NCBI RefSeq assembly: GCF_000276665.1
Contig: NW_004955463.1
Location: 8,734,816 to 8,798,815, forward strand
DNA length: 64,000 nucleotides
Source of the DNA: Chinchilla lanigera
Taxonomy: Eukaryota > Chordata > Mammalia > Rodentia > Chinchillidae
Reading direction: 5' to 3'
Shown here: positions 21,181 through 31,495 of the stretch, one piece after another
Layout of the letters: each line of letters opens with the position of its first letter
How positions within the stretch are numbered: position 1 is the stretch's first letter
Program-made: the position numbers and the translations under genes
Notes under the pieces: model-generated
The model's input: only the letters and a program-made list of their open reading frames with translations
Told to the model about the DNA's origin: nothing
Database searches by the model: none

Positions 21181-23292
21181 AACTAGAGAGGTTGCTTGGT
21201 GAGTGAAGAAAGCCTCTGAGAACCATTTGGAGAATAATGAAAGGGGCTTCACGTTAGGAGATTCTTTTAAGTACTTTTTAACATTTCTATTAAAAAGACT
21301 TTCTGAAATGTAGAAGAATAAATCTTTCTCAGCTTTCATAGTATTATACCTTACTACTATTTTATACCTTGATGTCATAGTAATTGTAAATTCTGTCACA
21401 CTTTCCCCACCATAGGGGTCCACACTGGAACTGCTGTTTGATTTTGCTGCAGAAAACTCTTGTCTGATTCTCCCTTTAAATCTCATCGTCAGTCCTTCCG
21501 CTTCCTTGCTCCACCTTGCTTTCACCCGTCTCCTGTCTGACTTCCGCAGTACGCACAGTGCGGGCTGCACGGAGGGCATGGCTTCCTGTTGTTGTCCTCC
21601 AGCAAAATAGAGCAATGGGAAGGAAATGGAAACCTAGGTTGAGACTCACCATTCCCCACACAAGGCAAGGAGAAGGCTTTTTTCCTTGGGGAATGCAAGT
21701 CTCTCTTCTATCTCCTCTAGTTGTTCCTATCACTTTCTTGTTCTATCCAATGATCCTCATGCCTCTAAACAAACTTTCATGTCTCTTCTGGCAGCTAAAG
21801 TAGGAATTTAGGGGCCCATCTCTGCTTGTCCCACAAAGACAGGGATCAAATTATTTGAGCTGTTTGCAGCAACTCTTGGATTCTTGACCTTCACTGGCTT
21901 CTCAGTGGATTTGGCTGAAGTTTTAGCTTTGGGTCAGAATCATTGGCAATATTTCTCAATATCCTCAAATTCCAATTCTCATCTTGTATTTTGTTTTACT
22001 TTATCTGAGTAGTATAAATTTTGCGTGTTCACCTGTGACTCTGACTTCTTTCTCATCAAGTAGATTCCAGAAGTAAACATTTACTTATGCACCTATTGCA
22101 GTGATTTAAAAAAATGTCTGAAGTGGGCTCCAAATCTACCTGAAGAGTTGACACACATGGAATGGGCTGTAAATAAGAAGTGGGCTGTGCCTGGAGCTGC
22201 CGTGGGGGTACACACTGAACGGGGAGTATTTGGTACCAGTTTTGAGGTAAGGAAGTTGCACAGAGGAAGTACATTTGAGTTGGACCTTAAATGGAAGGTA
22301 CGGTAGTACCTAGTTCAAGCATATGCTTGCAATTCAGTTGCAACTAGAATTGTGGAGCAAATTCTGTGACCAGAAACAGGAAAAAAATTAAATTTGTGAA
22401 CTGAGGTACCACTGTAGTAGTTCATGAAATAGAAAAGGGATTCCAAGCAGCATGAATAAGCAGTATGCACAAAGGAGCAGAGGCGCAGAAGGATATTCAC
22501 ATCCAAAAGATAATAAATTGTACAGAGCTTCCCAATTCTAGGGATACCAGTTGGAGGCTCAAGAAAGTGAAAAATAGATAACGCAAGATAAATTGGGTTT
22601 TTACCATGGAAACCTTTGCATGTCATACTGAGAAGCTTTGAATTCTTCATCCACTTGGCCACTATGTGTTAATGTATGCTTCAAAAGATACATCTGGTGG
22701 AAGAGCAGAAATGTAGGTGATGATATTCTACCATGCTTCCGAGAGTATACACTACCTGTTTGTTTTCCATATCAAATATTCTGCTTTGGCTGTTCAAACT
22801 ATGTAAGACTAAGACATAACAAAGTATTTTCTCTGGTATATTATCTAAGTAGCTTTTAGCTATCAATCCGTACAAATTTCCCTTTAGTAAGATATATTCT
22901 AAATCATTTTCAACCCCATGGCATTTTATTGATTGAAACAATGAGGAAAGAGGACCAGGTTCTGTGAATTGCTTGTTCAGTTTCTGAGTACTATTTCCCA
23001 CTAATGTCTACTCCTACTATGTAGAAAATCCCAGCAAGTACGAAGAGACTTAGTCACCCAGAGTCTTTGTGTAGCTCATTTAAATTTTATCATGACTCAA
23101 GTTCCCCAAGGTTCTAGGTCTTTCTTTGAAAATTTGGAATGCATTGGAAAGAAAATTTGCATGACCCTTTTTTTCCTCTGAAAAAATATTTTGGTCAATG
23201 TCAGAAGAAGAAAAAAAGGGAGACAACATATGTTTTGTTCCTTAATACGTTCTGTTTGGAATGAATGTCTCTATTGATAAACTAAGTATTAG
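21181..23292. other. Unique sequence; longest chance open frame lies here
   Basis: A minus-strand open frame at 21160-21615 (151 codons, the longest in the window) starts in a slightly CpG-richer patch and its end overlaps the L1 fragment. It has no recognisable domain or splice context, so I do not call it a gene. The remainder holds nothing supportable. Confidence 0.4.
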
Positions 23293-23386
23293 AGCTTAGT
23301 ACACAGGAGCTATTGAAATGTTGTGTCAGAGCAGATGACCGTGTTCACTATTTCTCATTCTCAACGTAAATGAGCAGTAAATCACC
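23293..23386 (+). repeat. 94-bp dispersed direct repeat, copy 1
   Basis: Begins AGCTTAGTACACAGGAGCTA and ends GAGCAGTAAATCACC. It matches 24740-24833 at 92 of 94 positions with no gap. No known transposon family was recognised in it. Confidence 0.95.
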
Positions 23387-23754
23387 ACCTAGGGGGGTAT
23401 GCATTAGGGCCTCCCACATAAACTTCGCTTCTGCCTGTGTAAACATTTTTCTTATTATCGCAAATAATCAACAGCAGAATAGCAAATGCAAGTTTAGCTT
23501 TTCCCCAGAATGTTTATCATGGTTACTTTAAACTGTTTATAGAGAAGAGAGAACTATAAATGTCTTTCAGGAGTTGGGTCGAACCATATGGCTCAGAAGA
23601 CTTTTCTGTGCTAAAATGTTTGGCTACACCAGGCAACACATGGTCCTTCCACTGCAATTATTTGTCATTTCAAACACTGTTGTTGATATTCAACTCCTGA
23701 AACAAATAACACCATTCTAAAACATTTATAATAACTTAAGAAATAGGACTCATT

Positions 23755-24140
23755 TTAGTGCTGCTGGGATCCAGCTGCGCCCTTGGGCCCTGCCCCGGTC
23801 AGCCGTGGCCGAGGCAGAACCTGCCTGCCCATCTTTGCGAGCAGCCACAGCGGACTTTGTAGCAGAGAGGCTCGCTTTGGTCTTCCAGATAAACACTGGA
23901 TGCAATCTACCACAGTGCTTCTCGGGTCGGGACTGTGCACATTTGAACTGTCTCTAGGAAAGCAGCCTGTATAGTCAGTGATGCAGGTAGGGAATTGATT
24001 TCCGATGCATAAAGCAAGCTGTTGTGGAAAGTGTCTCCCACACACCTGCACATTGCCTCGCTGTTAGTTGAACAGGCCACATTGCTCAAGCACCCATTGG
24101 TTTACCGCGCCGAGAGTTCTTTTCAATTTCCCTTTCACCT
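23755..24140. promoter_or_regulatory. CpG-enriched patch, possible regulatory element or first exon
   Basis: About 15 CpG dinucleotides in roughly 390 bp (clusters such as CTCGGGTCGGG and ACCGCGCCGAG) in a region otherwise nearly CpG-free. It includes G+C-rich sequence (TGCCCCGGTCAGCCGTGGCC) and a donor-like CAG|GTAGGG near 23986. Overlapping short open frames on both strands fit high GC rather than coding. It is not a SINE or LTR that I recognise. A pyrimidine-rich tail (24190-24302) follows. Confidence 0.35.
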
Positions 24141-24189
24141 TACCGAGCTGTTTTGGCACTTCCACTTTTATTTCAGTCAAAAAACAACA

Positions 24190-24302
24190 GACCCCCACCT
24201 CTCCCTCCAAGTACAAATGAATCTCTCTCTCTTCCTCCTCCCTTCGCCCCTTCCATCAGTCCTCTAACTCTCTATTTTTTTCTGTCTGTCTGTCTCTCTG
24301 TC
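24190..24302. repeat. Polypyrimidine / (TCTG)n-like tract
   Basis: C/T-rich stretch including CTCTCTCTTCCTCCTCCCTT and TCTGTCTGTCTGTCTCTCTG. Confidence 0.8.
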
Positions 24303-24529
24303 CTGTATTTCTTTACTGGTTGGAAAGGTTTGTAATGTGATAAAGGAATTAATGACAATTTTAAATACAGCATATCTGCAATACAGAAGTAAAGACTGTA
24401 ATGTCAAAAGATAACGACGACAGGAATTTAGTATGGTATTATCCCATAGGCAGGAAAAAATACTGTGAAAGAACAAAGTAGAAACATTAATTCTGATGAG
24501 TGCAGGAATAAAAATGAAGAATTATCCAC

Positions 24530-24739
24530 CCAGTATAGTGGTGCACACCTACAATCCCAGCTCTCAGTGAAGCTGAGGGAGGACAACTGCATGTTGCAAC
24601 TTAGTCTAGGGAACTTAGCAACTTGGTCAGACCATATCTGCAAATAAGAAAGGGCTGAATTGTAGCTGAATTGTGGCTGAAAAGGACCTGGGTTCAATAC
24701 CCAATAGTATGGGCTAGGGGAAGAGGAAAGGGAAGGGGA
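24530..24739 (+). mobile_element. B1-dID SINE, diverged
   Basis: B1 features (TAGTGGTGCACACCTACAAT, AGCTCTCAGTGAAGCTGAGG), then a dID tail with GTGGCTGAAAAGGACCTGGG and TTCAATACCCAATAG, ending in a purine-rich GGGGAAGAGGAAAGGGAAGG tail. The second copy of the 94-bp local duplication starts directly at the end of this tail. Confidence 0.85.
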
Positions 24740-24833
24740 AGCTTAGTACACAGGAGCTATTGAAATGTTGTGTCAGTGCAGATGACCGTGTTCACTATTT
24801 CTCATTCGCAACGTAAATGAGCAGTAAATCACC
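24740..24833 (+). repeat. 94-bp dispersed direct repeat, copy 2
   Basis: Same orientation as 23293-23386, two substitutions, 1.45 kb apart. Its left edge coincides with the end of the B1-dID tail. Confidence 0.95.
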
Positions 24834-25600
24834 CTGAAATCCCTCCTGAAAGAGATGGTATCTGAGTGTTCTTAAAGGATGACTTTAGTTTCAAGTGATA
24901 AAGAGAAAACAATGCCTACAGAACTCATACAATACACCAAAACAAAATAAAACCATTTTATTTTTGTTTTTGAACTCACTTCTTTCCTTCCTGGAAAACT
25001 AGAATACCATAGCTGGCATTTGTAAAGTGGCTTTTAATTTATGTTATAGTTGTCACAGGGTAGGATTTTCTGGCTAAGGAGGTTTAAAAAATTTCCAGGG
25101 TTCTTTTCTCAGCAGATGTTGGAGGACTCCTAGCACTTCATGGCAGAGCCATGGTTGGGCAAGGCAGTGGCTGGGTAGGGAAGGATGGGCCTGCGGACCT
25201 CGCAGTGCTTGATGTCCAGCAGATACTCACATAGGTAGGAAACTTACTTGTGGTCATTTATGCCAAGTGCCTAACTCTATCTTATATGTAATATCCTTTT
25301 TTATGACTCAATATAGACTGACTTTATCAGGCACGTAGTTACTATAGAAATAAAATTAAAAATATATTTTGTTTTATTCAAAAATTTGTTATATTTTCCA
25401 CAAATTTTTGAGGACTTCCACAAATTTCTTATTTTCACAAAGTTTTACTTTTTTGCATAATTTCAGAAAATCACGTCACTCCAACAGTTTATATTACATC
25501 AGTCAGTAATATAATGCAAGACTGTAGAAGTGTCCCAAATAGAGGTAAAAGCATAAGACTATTTCTTTGTGACTTCTGGAGCAATCTGCCTGTGTATGCA
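24834..25600. other. Unique sequence with a small coding-like patch
   Basis: 25130-25215 is GC-richer. On the minus strand it reads about 30 open codons including EYLLDIKHCEVRR and ends at a TAG. The match to anything known is too weak to call a pseudogene. The rest is AT-rich and unassigned. Confidence 0.35.
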
Positions 25601-25611
25601 CCTACTGTAAA

Positions 25612-25800
25612 ACAGTGCAGTGTGGTGGTAACTGTCTGCAGCCCGCAGATTGCCTACATTCCCTTACCGTCAGCTCTTCCTGTATGCTACTTCACCTCTC
25701 TGTGTCTCCTTATCCTCGTCTGTAAAGTAGGCATGTAGTAGTACTTACCTCATAGGTATCAAAATAGAGTAAGCATCACAAAAGCAAGAGCTCTGAGGGC
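25612..25800 (+). repeat. MIR SINE
   Basis: Sense MIR: CACCTCTCTGTGTCTCCTTA, TCGTCTGTAAAGTAGGCATG and AGTACTTACCTCATAGGTAT match the MIR 3' half (..CTCAGTTTCCTCATCTGTAA..). Confidence 0.8.
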
Positions 25801-26285
25801 CACAACCCTTCCTTAGCACTCTTGGAACTAGATGTGCTTTAGAATTCAGTATTTTTTAAAAGGACAGTCTGAAGCATGTATGGTATTAGTAGAAACCAAG
25901 GAAGCACCTCTAATCAAAAGCAGTTCATTTTTTTCAGCAGGAAAACCTCTGGCTTTTCTTACTAACTGGGAAAAATAAGGACCACATAGTTTACTTGCAT
26001 TTATATCACATTATGTTGCCAAATGAGTTGCACAAGATCTTTGAATGCCTGAGCCATCCAGATGGCAGAATTGTGGCCCTGTATTTTATTTATTATAAGT
26101 TATTTTCCTTTGCTCCTTTTTCCTATGGCAAATATTGTTTTGGTTATTTTAATTTTTCTTTATTAGTAAATTATAGCATCTATGAACAGTGTTTGAAGAC
26201 AGTTAAGGTGCCTTTTAAATCTGTGCAAAAGGGGTCTGATAAGGATGAGAACCCCTAATATATGGCCATTTTTTATTTGGGGGAT
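25801..26285. other. Unique AT-rich sequence
   Basis: An 87-codon open frame (25995-26258, +) lacks splice signals and recognisable domains. Nothing else seen. Confidence 0.35.
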
Positions 26286-26287
26286 AC

Positions 26288-26378
26288 AGGATTGCATATG
26301 TTATTTCATTTGATGTTCATCAAAACCCTGTGAGACAAGTCCTTATTTATAGAGAAAAAAAAAGAATGAAAAGCAATT
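26288..26378 (-). repeat. MIR fragment
   Basis: ATTTCATTTGATGTTCATCA and CCCTGTGAGACAAGTCCTTA resemble the antisense MIR/L2 3' end (..CATTTAATCCTCACAACAACCCTATGAGG..). Confidence 0.5.
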
Positions 26379-26390
26379 AAAAACGACAAA

Positions 26391-26590
26391 CCTGGGTGTG
26401 GTGGTGCATGCCTCTGATCTCAGCACTCTGGGAGGCTGAGACAGGAGGATAGCAAGTATGAGCCCACCCTGGGCAATTTAGAGACTTAGTGAAATGCTGT
26501 CTCAGAATTAAAATATGTAGAGATATATATTAAAGGAGCAGGAGATATACTTCAGTGCAAAGGCCCTGGGTTCCATCCCCAGTACCAAAA
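26391..26590 (+). mobile_element. B1-dID SINE
   Basis: CTGGGTGTGGTGGTGCATGC head, ACTCTGGGAGGCTGAGACAG, ATGCTGTCTCAGAATTAAAA, then dID (ATACTTCAGTGCAAAGGCCC, GTTCCATCCCCAGTACC) and an A/C-rich tail. A near-perfect target duplication (AAACGACAAAC before, AAATGACAAAC after) brackets the element. Confidence 0.92.
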
Positions 26591-27165
26591 GAAAACAAAT
26601 GACAAACAAACAAAACAAAACTGGCCAAATGAAGAGAAGGAGAAGGAATTGCAAGCAGGAAAAGGGGTTGGCATCAACCCAGATTTCCCAAAACTTTGTT
26701 CTCTTTCCCTTTTCCTTCCGATGGTGAGGGGGAAACACACAATATTCAGCCTGTGCATCGCAGCAGGGACTGCAGGGCAGTAGCACAAGCCACCTCCCAT
26801 TATTAGCTTTATGCATTTGTTATTATATCACTTAATATGTTCATAGAATTAAATAATAATATAATAGCATGTATAGTCCACCGGCTTACTAACTGAAACA
26901 TATTTAATACCTAGATCTATTATCCCTCCCTTGCCCTGAGAACATTTTCATATAGAAGAAATTATATCTGATCAAGATTTTCTTGGCCTAATCTGTTTTT
27001 TAAAAATATCCATGACCTTGGTTAGGATTCCATTGAGGAACGGAAACCATTGTTGGTGATCAGTGGTGGAAGCAATGCCGTATTAGAAGGCAGAAGAACA
27101 AATTTGGGCACTGTCTTACTAAATTAGACAGCACGACTGGCCACAGGCGAATCAATTTGCTTTAG
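26591..27165. other. Unique sequence
   Basis: No supportable feature. Open frames on the minus strand at 26508-26816 overlap the SINE and are spurious. Confidence 0.4.
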
Positions 27166-27179
27166 GAATCTAAAGCAAG

Positions 27180-27283
27180 GGGCTGGGGATTTAGCTCAGT
27201 GGCACAGCGCCTGCCTGACAAGTGCGAGGTCATGAGTTCAATTCCCAGTACCAGAAAAAAATAAAAACAAAAAAACCAAAGAT
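27180..27283 (+). mobile_element. ID SINE, upstream member of composite
   Basis: GGGCTGGGGATTTAGCTCAG head with intact A box (TAGCTCAGTGG) and B box (GAGTTCAATTCCC), several CpGs (CACAGCGCC, GTGCGAGG) and an A-rich tail with T and C interruptions. Its immediate right flank does not repeat its left flank. Confidence 0.93.
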
Positions 27284-27342
27284 TTGTCTCTCCAAATGAT
27301 AAAAACTAAAAAAGACGCTAACTTAGGACATTTAAACTCTTT

Positions 27343-27430
27343 GGGGGCTGGGGATTTAGCTCAACAGCATGGCGCCTGCCTGGGAAGTGCAAGGTCTTGA
27401 GTTTGATTCCTGGTACTGGAAAAAAAAAAA
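27343..27430 (+). mobile_element. ID SINE, downstream member of composite
   Basis: GGGGGCTGGGGATTTAGCTC head, CATGGCGCCTGCCTGGGAAG, B box GAGTTTGATTCCT, GGTACTGG and an A12 tail that runs straight into the right-hand 14-bp target repeat. The uninterrupted A tail is what L1-type priming would use. Confidence 0.93.
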
Positions 27431-27444
27431 GAATCTAAAGCAAG

Positions 27445-28313
27445 TTTTCTCACTTATTTTGTGCTGCAATGAAATCACCTGCAGAATAGCACACATTCAA
27501 TATTATACCATTGTTTTTATGCTTATAAAATAAAAATTATACTATATCAAGAGCCTTTGTTTTTCTAACATTCAATTGTAACAGATGAATTCCAAATCCC
27601 CTTCCCGTGGAATCAAATTCCTGTGAATGATCTACTAATTTTTCTGAGTTTTGTGAATTTTATTGCAGCTCAGTTTGACCTAAAAATAATAGCACGCTGC
27701 TAATTTCAATGTTTTTATTAATAAATTATGTTTCCAAGTTGAATCAAAACAACAGCCTAGCAGGTACTCTGAAGACAAGGAAAACAGAAGACCAGGCATT
27801 AAGCAGTCAAAATACTTTTTAAAAATCAAGAAGCAATCACTGAGTTGCTTTCCTTGATTTCCACAGCAATTAGGTTAATAATGAAATGAGACTGATAATC
27901 AGAGCTGAAGAACCCAATCAGCATGGTTACAATGTATTTCTTTAAACCTCTTGAAAGATCACATCGCTACAGAATACAGAAATGTACCTATACCTAATGT
28001 TCTTTGCTTTTGACTAATTGTTTTATTGGATGTCAGTACTTAGAGGAAAATTGTTGTGAGTTTCAGAGAGCTATGTTTCTTGCTTTTAGAATTGCCTCCT
28101 ATATATGAAAAAAATTTTCTTCTCCACACGAAAACAGATTCTGTAAGCGAAAAACAATACCTTTTGCAGCCTTCATTTCCACAAAAAAGCCGGCAGTGTG
28201 TCCTGGCACAATAGTTATTTATAGCATTAAGAGTTTTCACTTTTGTTTGTTCTTGTTCTCTTCCTTTCACAAAAGAGATTCAGTTTTGTGTTTTTTTTTT
28301 TTTTAAGGCCCCT
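27445..28313. other. Unique AT-rich sequence ending in a T-run
   Basis: No gene recognised. A T-rich run of about 14 bases lies at 28291-28304, just before the next SINE. Confidence 0.4.
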
Positions 28314-28525
28314 GAGCTGGGCAAGGTGGCACACACCTGTAATCCCAGCTACTCAGGAGGCTGATGTAGGATGATTGCAAGTTCAAGGCCAGCCTAGGCA
28401 ATTTAGCAAGAACCTGTTTCAAAATAAAAAATAAAAAAGGCTGGCAATATAATTTAGAGCAAAAATTATTTTTTTTTGTACTGGTTTTAGGTACTGGGTT
28501 TCATTCCCAGTACTTAAAATAAAGT
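28314..28525 (+). mobile_element. B1-dID SINE
   Basis: B1 head GAGCTGGGCAAGGTGGCACA, AATCCCAGCTACTCAGGAGG, AACCTGTTTCAAAATAAAAA, then a disrupted dID (GGCTGGCAATATAATTTAGA, a T9-containing interruption, GTACTGGGTTTCATTCCCAG). Confidence 0.88.
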
Positions 28526-29383
28526 AAAGTAACATAAAATGTACCTGGGGAAAATGTAAATGCTAGGTATTACTTGCTGCTAGATGAACATAGACCGCCA
28601 CCTCTCTCAAAAGTTTGTCTCTACTCAACTGAAATTTCTCACAGTACACATAATGGTTGTGTTGTGCTCGCTTCAGCAGCCCATATACATGGTGGTTGTC
28701 TTCTCTCATTCATTTCTGAGCTGCTTACAGAGTATCTACTCTATACCGACACTGTTCCACATACAAAAATAAGCACAATACATGCCCCCCTCATGTGGGA
28801 CATGCTCATTGGTCATGTATGGCTCTACTTCCTTTCCATAAAGTGCTTTTGCATTTGTCACTGGTTCCATTCCTAGAACACTGCTATGTTCACATCCCTG
28901 TGGAAAGTGAGTCATTTCAACCCCACTACTAACTTTTTCTCAAAGCAAAAATTAGATATTAGAATTTAGGATTTCCTAGTCTTGAAAGGAAATAAACGTC
29001 TTCAGATTTTTTTATCCAATAAACTCATGTTTTAAAAATATTTAAATGGTTCCTCTTAACAATGACTAGCAAAAAAGATGTTTCCTCTTTAAATGTTTAA
29101 ATTTCCTCTATATAATTGGCATGAAGATTGATCCAAACCTTCTGCTACCAGGGGTTGAGGTACAAATTAAGGGGCTCCATTCAGTTCAGGAAGGCTTTCT
29201 TTGGATACGTTTTTGTTTGTTTTGTTGTGTTTCTTTTTGAAGAAGAGGCACAGTGACCAAGAAGAAGGTGTTTGTAGTTAGTGTTCATGTGAAGAGAGAG
29301 AATCTGCTTGTATATGCTCGTGATTACCTACTGTGATATGTGTAAGTTATTTATATGCACGTTCTCCTTAGTGTATTTTGTCT
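28526..29383. other. Mostly unique sequence, faint L2-like stretch
   Basis: 28712-28800 (TACAGAGTATCTACTCTATA, CACTGTTCCACATAC) faintly resembles antisense L2/MIR. A 100-codon open frame at 28574-28876 has no coding signature. Confidence 0.35.
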
Positions 29384-30018
29384 TCAACACTAGAACTTTA
29401 AAATTTTTTATTGTATTATTACATGTTTTCAATTTATACAATTTACACTCATCTTGGGGAGTGCTTACATGTACATATTACAGCCTGCTTTTTTTCATTA
29501 ATCCCTTTCCCCTCCTTCCCCTCCCCCTCCCCCAGTTCCCCTATTCCCTTTTTCATATTTGTTAATTATTTATCTTAGCTCATGTTATGGCATTTAGTGT
29601 TTACATTAATTGAGGCTCTCAGGTTCCTGTACATGGCACATCTTTATTCCTCCTATTTCCCCTTGCCCCCTCCCCGCTTCACTCTTGTTCCCTTGGATCA
29701 CTTCTCTATTGCAAGAAATCCGTTCCCTTGTCCCTTTCTAACTATCCTTTATTATTTTCTTTGTCTGTACTTTGCCTCAGTCAAATGAGTGTTACTATAT
29801 GATATTGAAGCTTGTGTGGCTGGTTTATTTCCTTCAACATTATATTTTCTAGGTGCATCCATTTTTCTATAAATGTCTCAAATATGTCATTCTTTATAGA
29901 TACAGATAATGATAAATTGTGTTCTTCTTTTCCTGTATGTATTCCTTTTATTTTTTTTTCTCTTGTCTAATTGCTCTGGCTAATGTTCCAAATACTACTC
30001 AACATTAGAACTTTAAAA
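29384..30018 (-). mobile_element. Truncated L1 with internal deletion, flanked by long TSDs
   Basis: Minus-strand L1: tail side at left, antisense 3' UTR with its pyrimidine block (CCCTTTCCCCTCCTTCCCCT), ORF2-end sequence (TTATTTCCTTCAACATTATA, GTGCATCCATTTTTC), then a jump to a more 5' part of ORF2 (CTTGTCTAATTGCTCTGGCT). The ends carry a 20-bp direct repeat with one mismatch, TCAACACTAGAACTTT at 29384 and TCAACATTAGAACTTT at 29999. That marks a complete insertion that was 5'-truncated and lost or never copied an internal segment. Confidence 0.82.
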
Positions 30019-30461
30019 GTACATTGGATCTGTAATAATTGTTTAACTGTATACATGCGTATCAAAGCATCATGTCATATACTTAAATATATACAATACA
30101 AATAAAGTAAGATAAAATTACATTGAGTTCCACTTCAAACTTTTCTCTTTGATACTACATGGGTATAGATTTCCAGAGCAGAAATCAAAAGCTAATAAGG
30201 ATAAACAGACAAAAAAATGCCAACCCAGTTGTTTCAGATTTCAATCATGGGCTGAGAGGGAAGAATTAAGGTTTACCACACAGTTCTATTTTTGTTTCAT
30301 TTTTGAAAGATTTTGCTTTTTGACTTGATATTTTCACTGTGTTCAGATACTCATACATTTTATACCCTCACTGTAGATGAAGTTGTTTCCTAGTGTCACT
30401 GCTCCTCTCCCTTCTCACAGAAATCATCTATAAAAAATGCATAAATGTTATTTGGTTTTTA
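30019..30461. other. Unique AT-rich sequence
   Basis: Nothing supportable seen. Confidence 0.4.
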
Positions 30462-30543
30462 AATTTTTTTGTACCAGGAATTGAACTCAGAACCTTGTAC
30501 TTGCCAAGTGTGTGCTTGTGTCACTGAACTATATCCCTGGCCC
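30462..30543 (-). mobile_element. ID SINE, older copy
   Basis: Reverse complement reads as ID: GGGCCAGGGATATAGTTCAG, then CACTTGGCAAGTACAAGGTT, CTGAGTTCAATTCCTGGTAC and an A-rich tail. CpG sites are mostly lost, consistent with greater age than 1405-1504. Confidence 0.85.
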
Positions 30544-30739
30544 AATAATGCTACTTGTAAGTTGAGCTAATTTGGATAATAAGCATCACCAAGAAACTTA
30601 CCTTTATTCTAAAGTAATTTGTTTGGTTCACTGAGTATAGCTTAAAGAGGAGGGAAGGACTCACCAGATCTCCTACTTGGCAAAATTCTGAATTTTTAGT
30701 AAATCTCCTGATTTTCTTCCTGTTTCACTGGCTACCCAT

Positions 30740-31490
30740 TCCCACTGTCCTTCACTTTCTCTTCTGTTTAACTTCCAAAGTGCAAGCATCCCAAGGCCTC
30801 ATTCCCTTCACTTATTATATCCAGTTGGACAGCTTTAAGTTTCATATATACTGATGACAACCAAGACCCTAGTCTTAGGCCCCTTCTCCCAGAGCTAACA
30901 CTCATAGATGCAACGGATACCTTGGTACAGGATTCCAATGGGCATCTCCAACTCAATATCATCAAAAACCTGCTCTGGTCTTTACCCTCAGCCATTTCTC
31001 TGCTGGTCTTGCACATACCAGGAAAGACCATTACTCTCTACCAGCTTACTCAAGTTAGATATCTGTGAAGTCTTCATTTCTTTCCCTTACTATCTTCTCA
31101 CCCCGTCTCTAACATGTGTCTTCCAATTGCCCCTAGAATCCTTCCAGTTTTCTCTGCCTTTACTTCTTCTTAGTTCAATTATACCCTTTGCCTACTTTAG
31201 CTGTAGTTATCACTCATCTTTTCGATTTTACCTTTGCCTCTTCCAGTGAATTCTCCTTGAAACAACTAGAATGATCTCTTTCAAATGAGCATTACATTAT
31301 GTTATACTCTTATTTAAACTGTCTGTTGGCTTTTCACCAATTTAGAATAAAATCAAAACTCTTTATCCTGGTTCTATTTGATCTTCTTCCCAATCCCTCT
31401 CCCATTTGTCTATTACACTTCAAAACCACTGACCTTTGCTTATGGCTGTTCCTCTAACCTGCCAAACTCATCCAAGCTGTGGAGCCTTTG
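30740..31490 (+). repeat. L2 LINE fragment
   Basis: Sense L2 landmarks: ATATACTGATGACAACCAAG, CAATGGGCATCTCCAACTCA followed by ATATCATCAAAAACCTG, TTGGCTTTTCACCAATTTAG, AATAAAATCAAAACTCTTTA, and GCTGTTCCTCTAACCTGCCA. These follow the order of the L2 ORF2-end/3' region. Frames are broken. Confidence 0.75.
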
Positions 31491-31495
31491 TACCG

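Larger units (their letters stand above)
27166..27444 (+). mobile_element. Composite ID-spacer-ID retroposon with a single TSD
   Basis: Two ID elements in the same orientation (27180-27283 and 27343-27430) enclose about 60 bp of unrelated sequence. The whole unit is bordered by a perfect 14-bp direct repeat GAATCTAAAGCAAG (27166-27179 and 27431-27444). Neither ID alone has a matching repeat at its own edges. The simplest reading is that one RNA, started at the first ID promoter and reading through a downstream ID, was retrotransposed as a unit (3' transduction). No TTTT pol III terminator occurs between the two IDs, consistent with read-through. Confidence 0.8.

Noticed and set aside
21160..21615. 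Longest open frame in the window (151 codons, minus strand)
   Set aside because: No recognisable domain, no splice sites or promoter, and its end lies in an L1 fragment. Length is within chance for 64 kb.
27180..27430. Two IDs read as a direct-repeat array or CRISPR-like unit
   Set aside because: Only two units, clearly SINEs with pol III boxes and A tails in a mammalian genome; no CRISPR array is present in the window.
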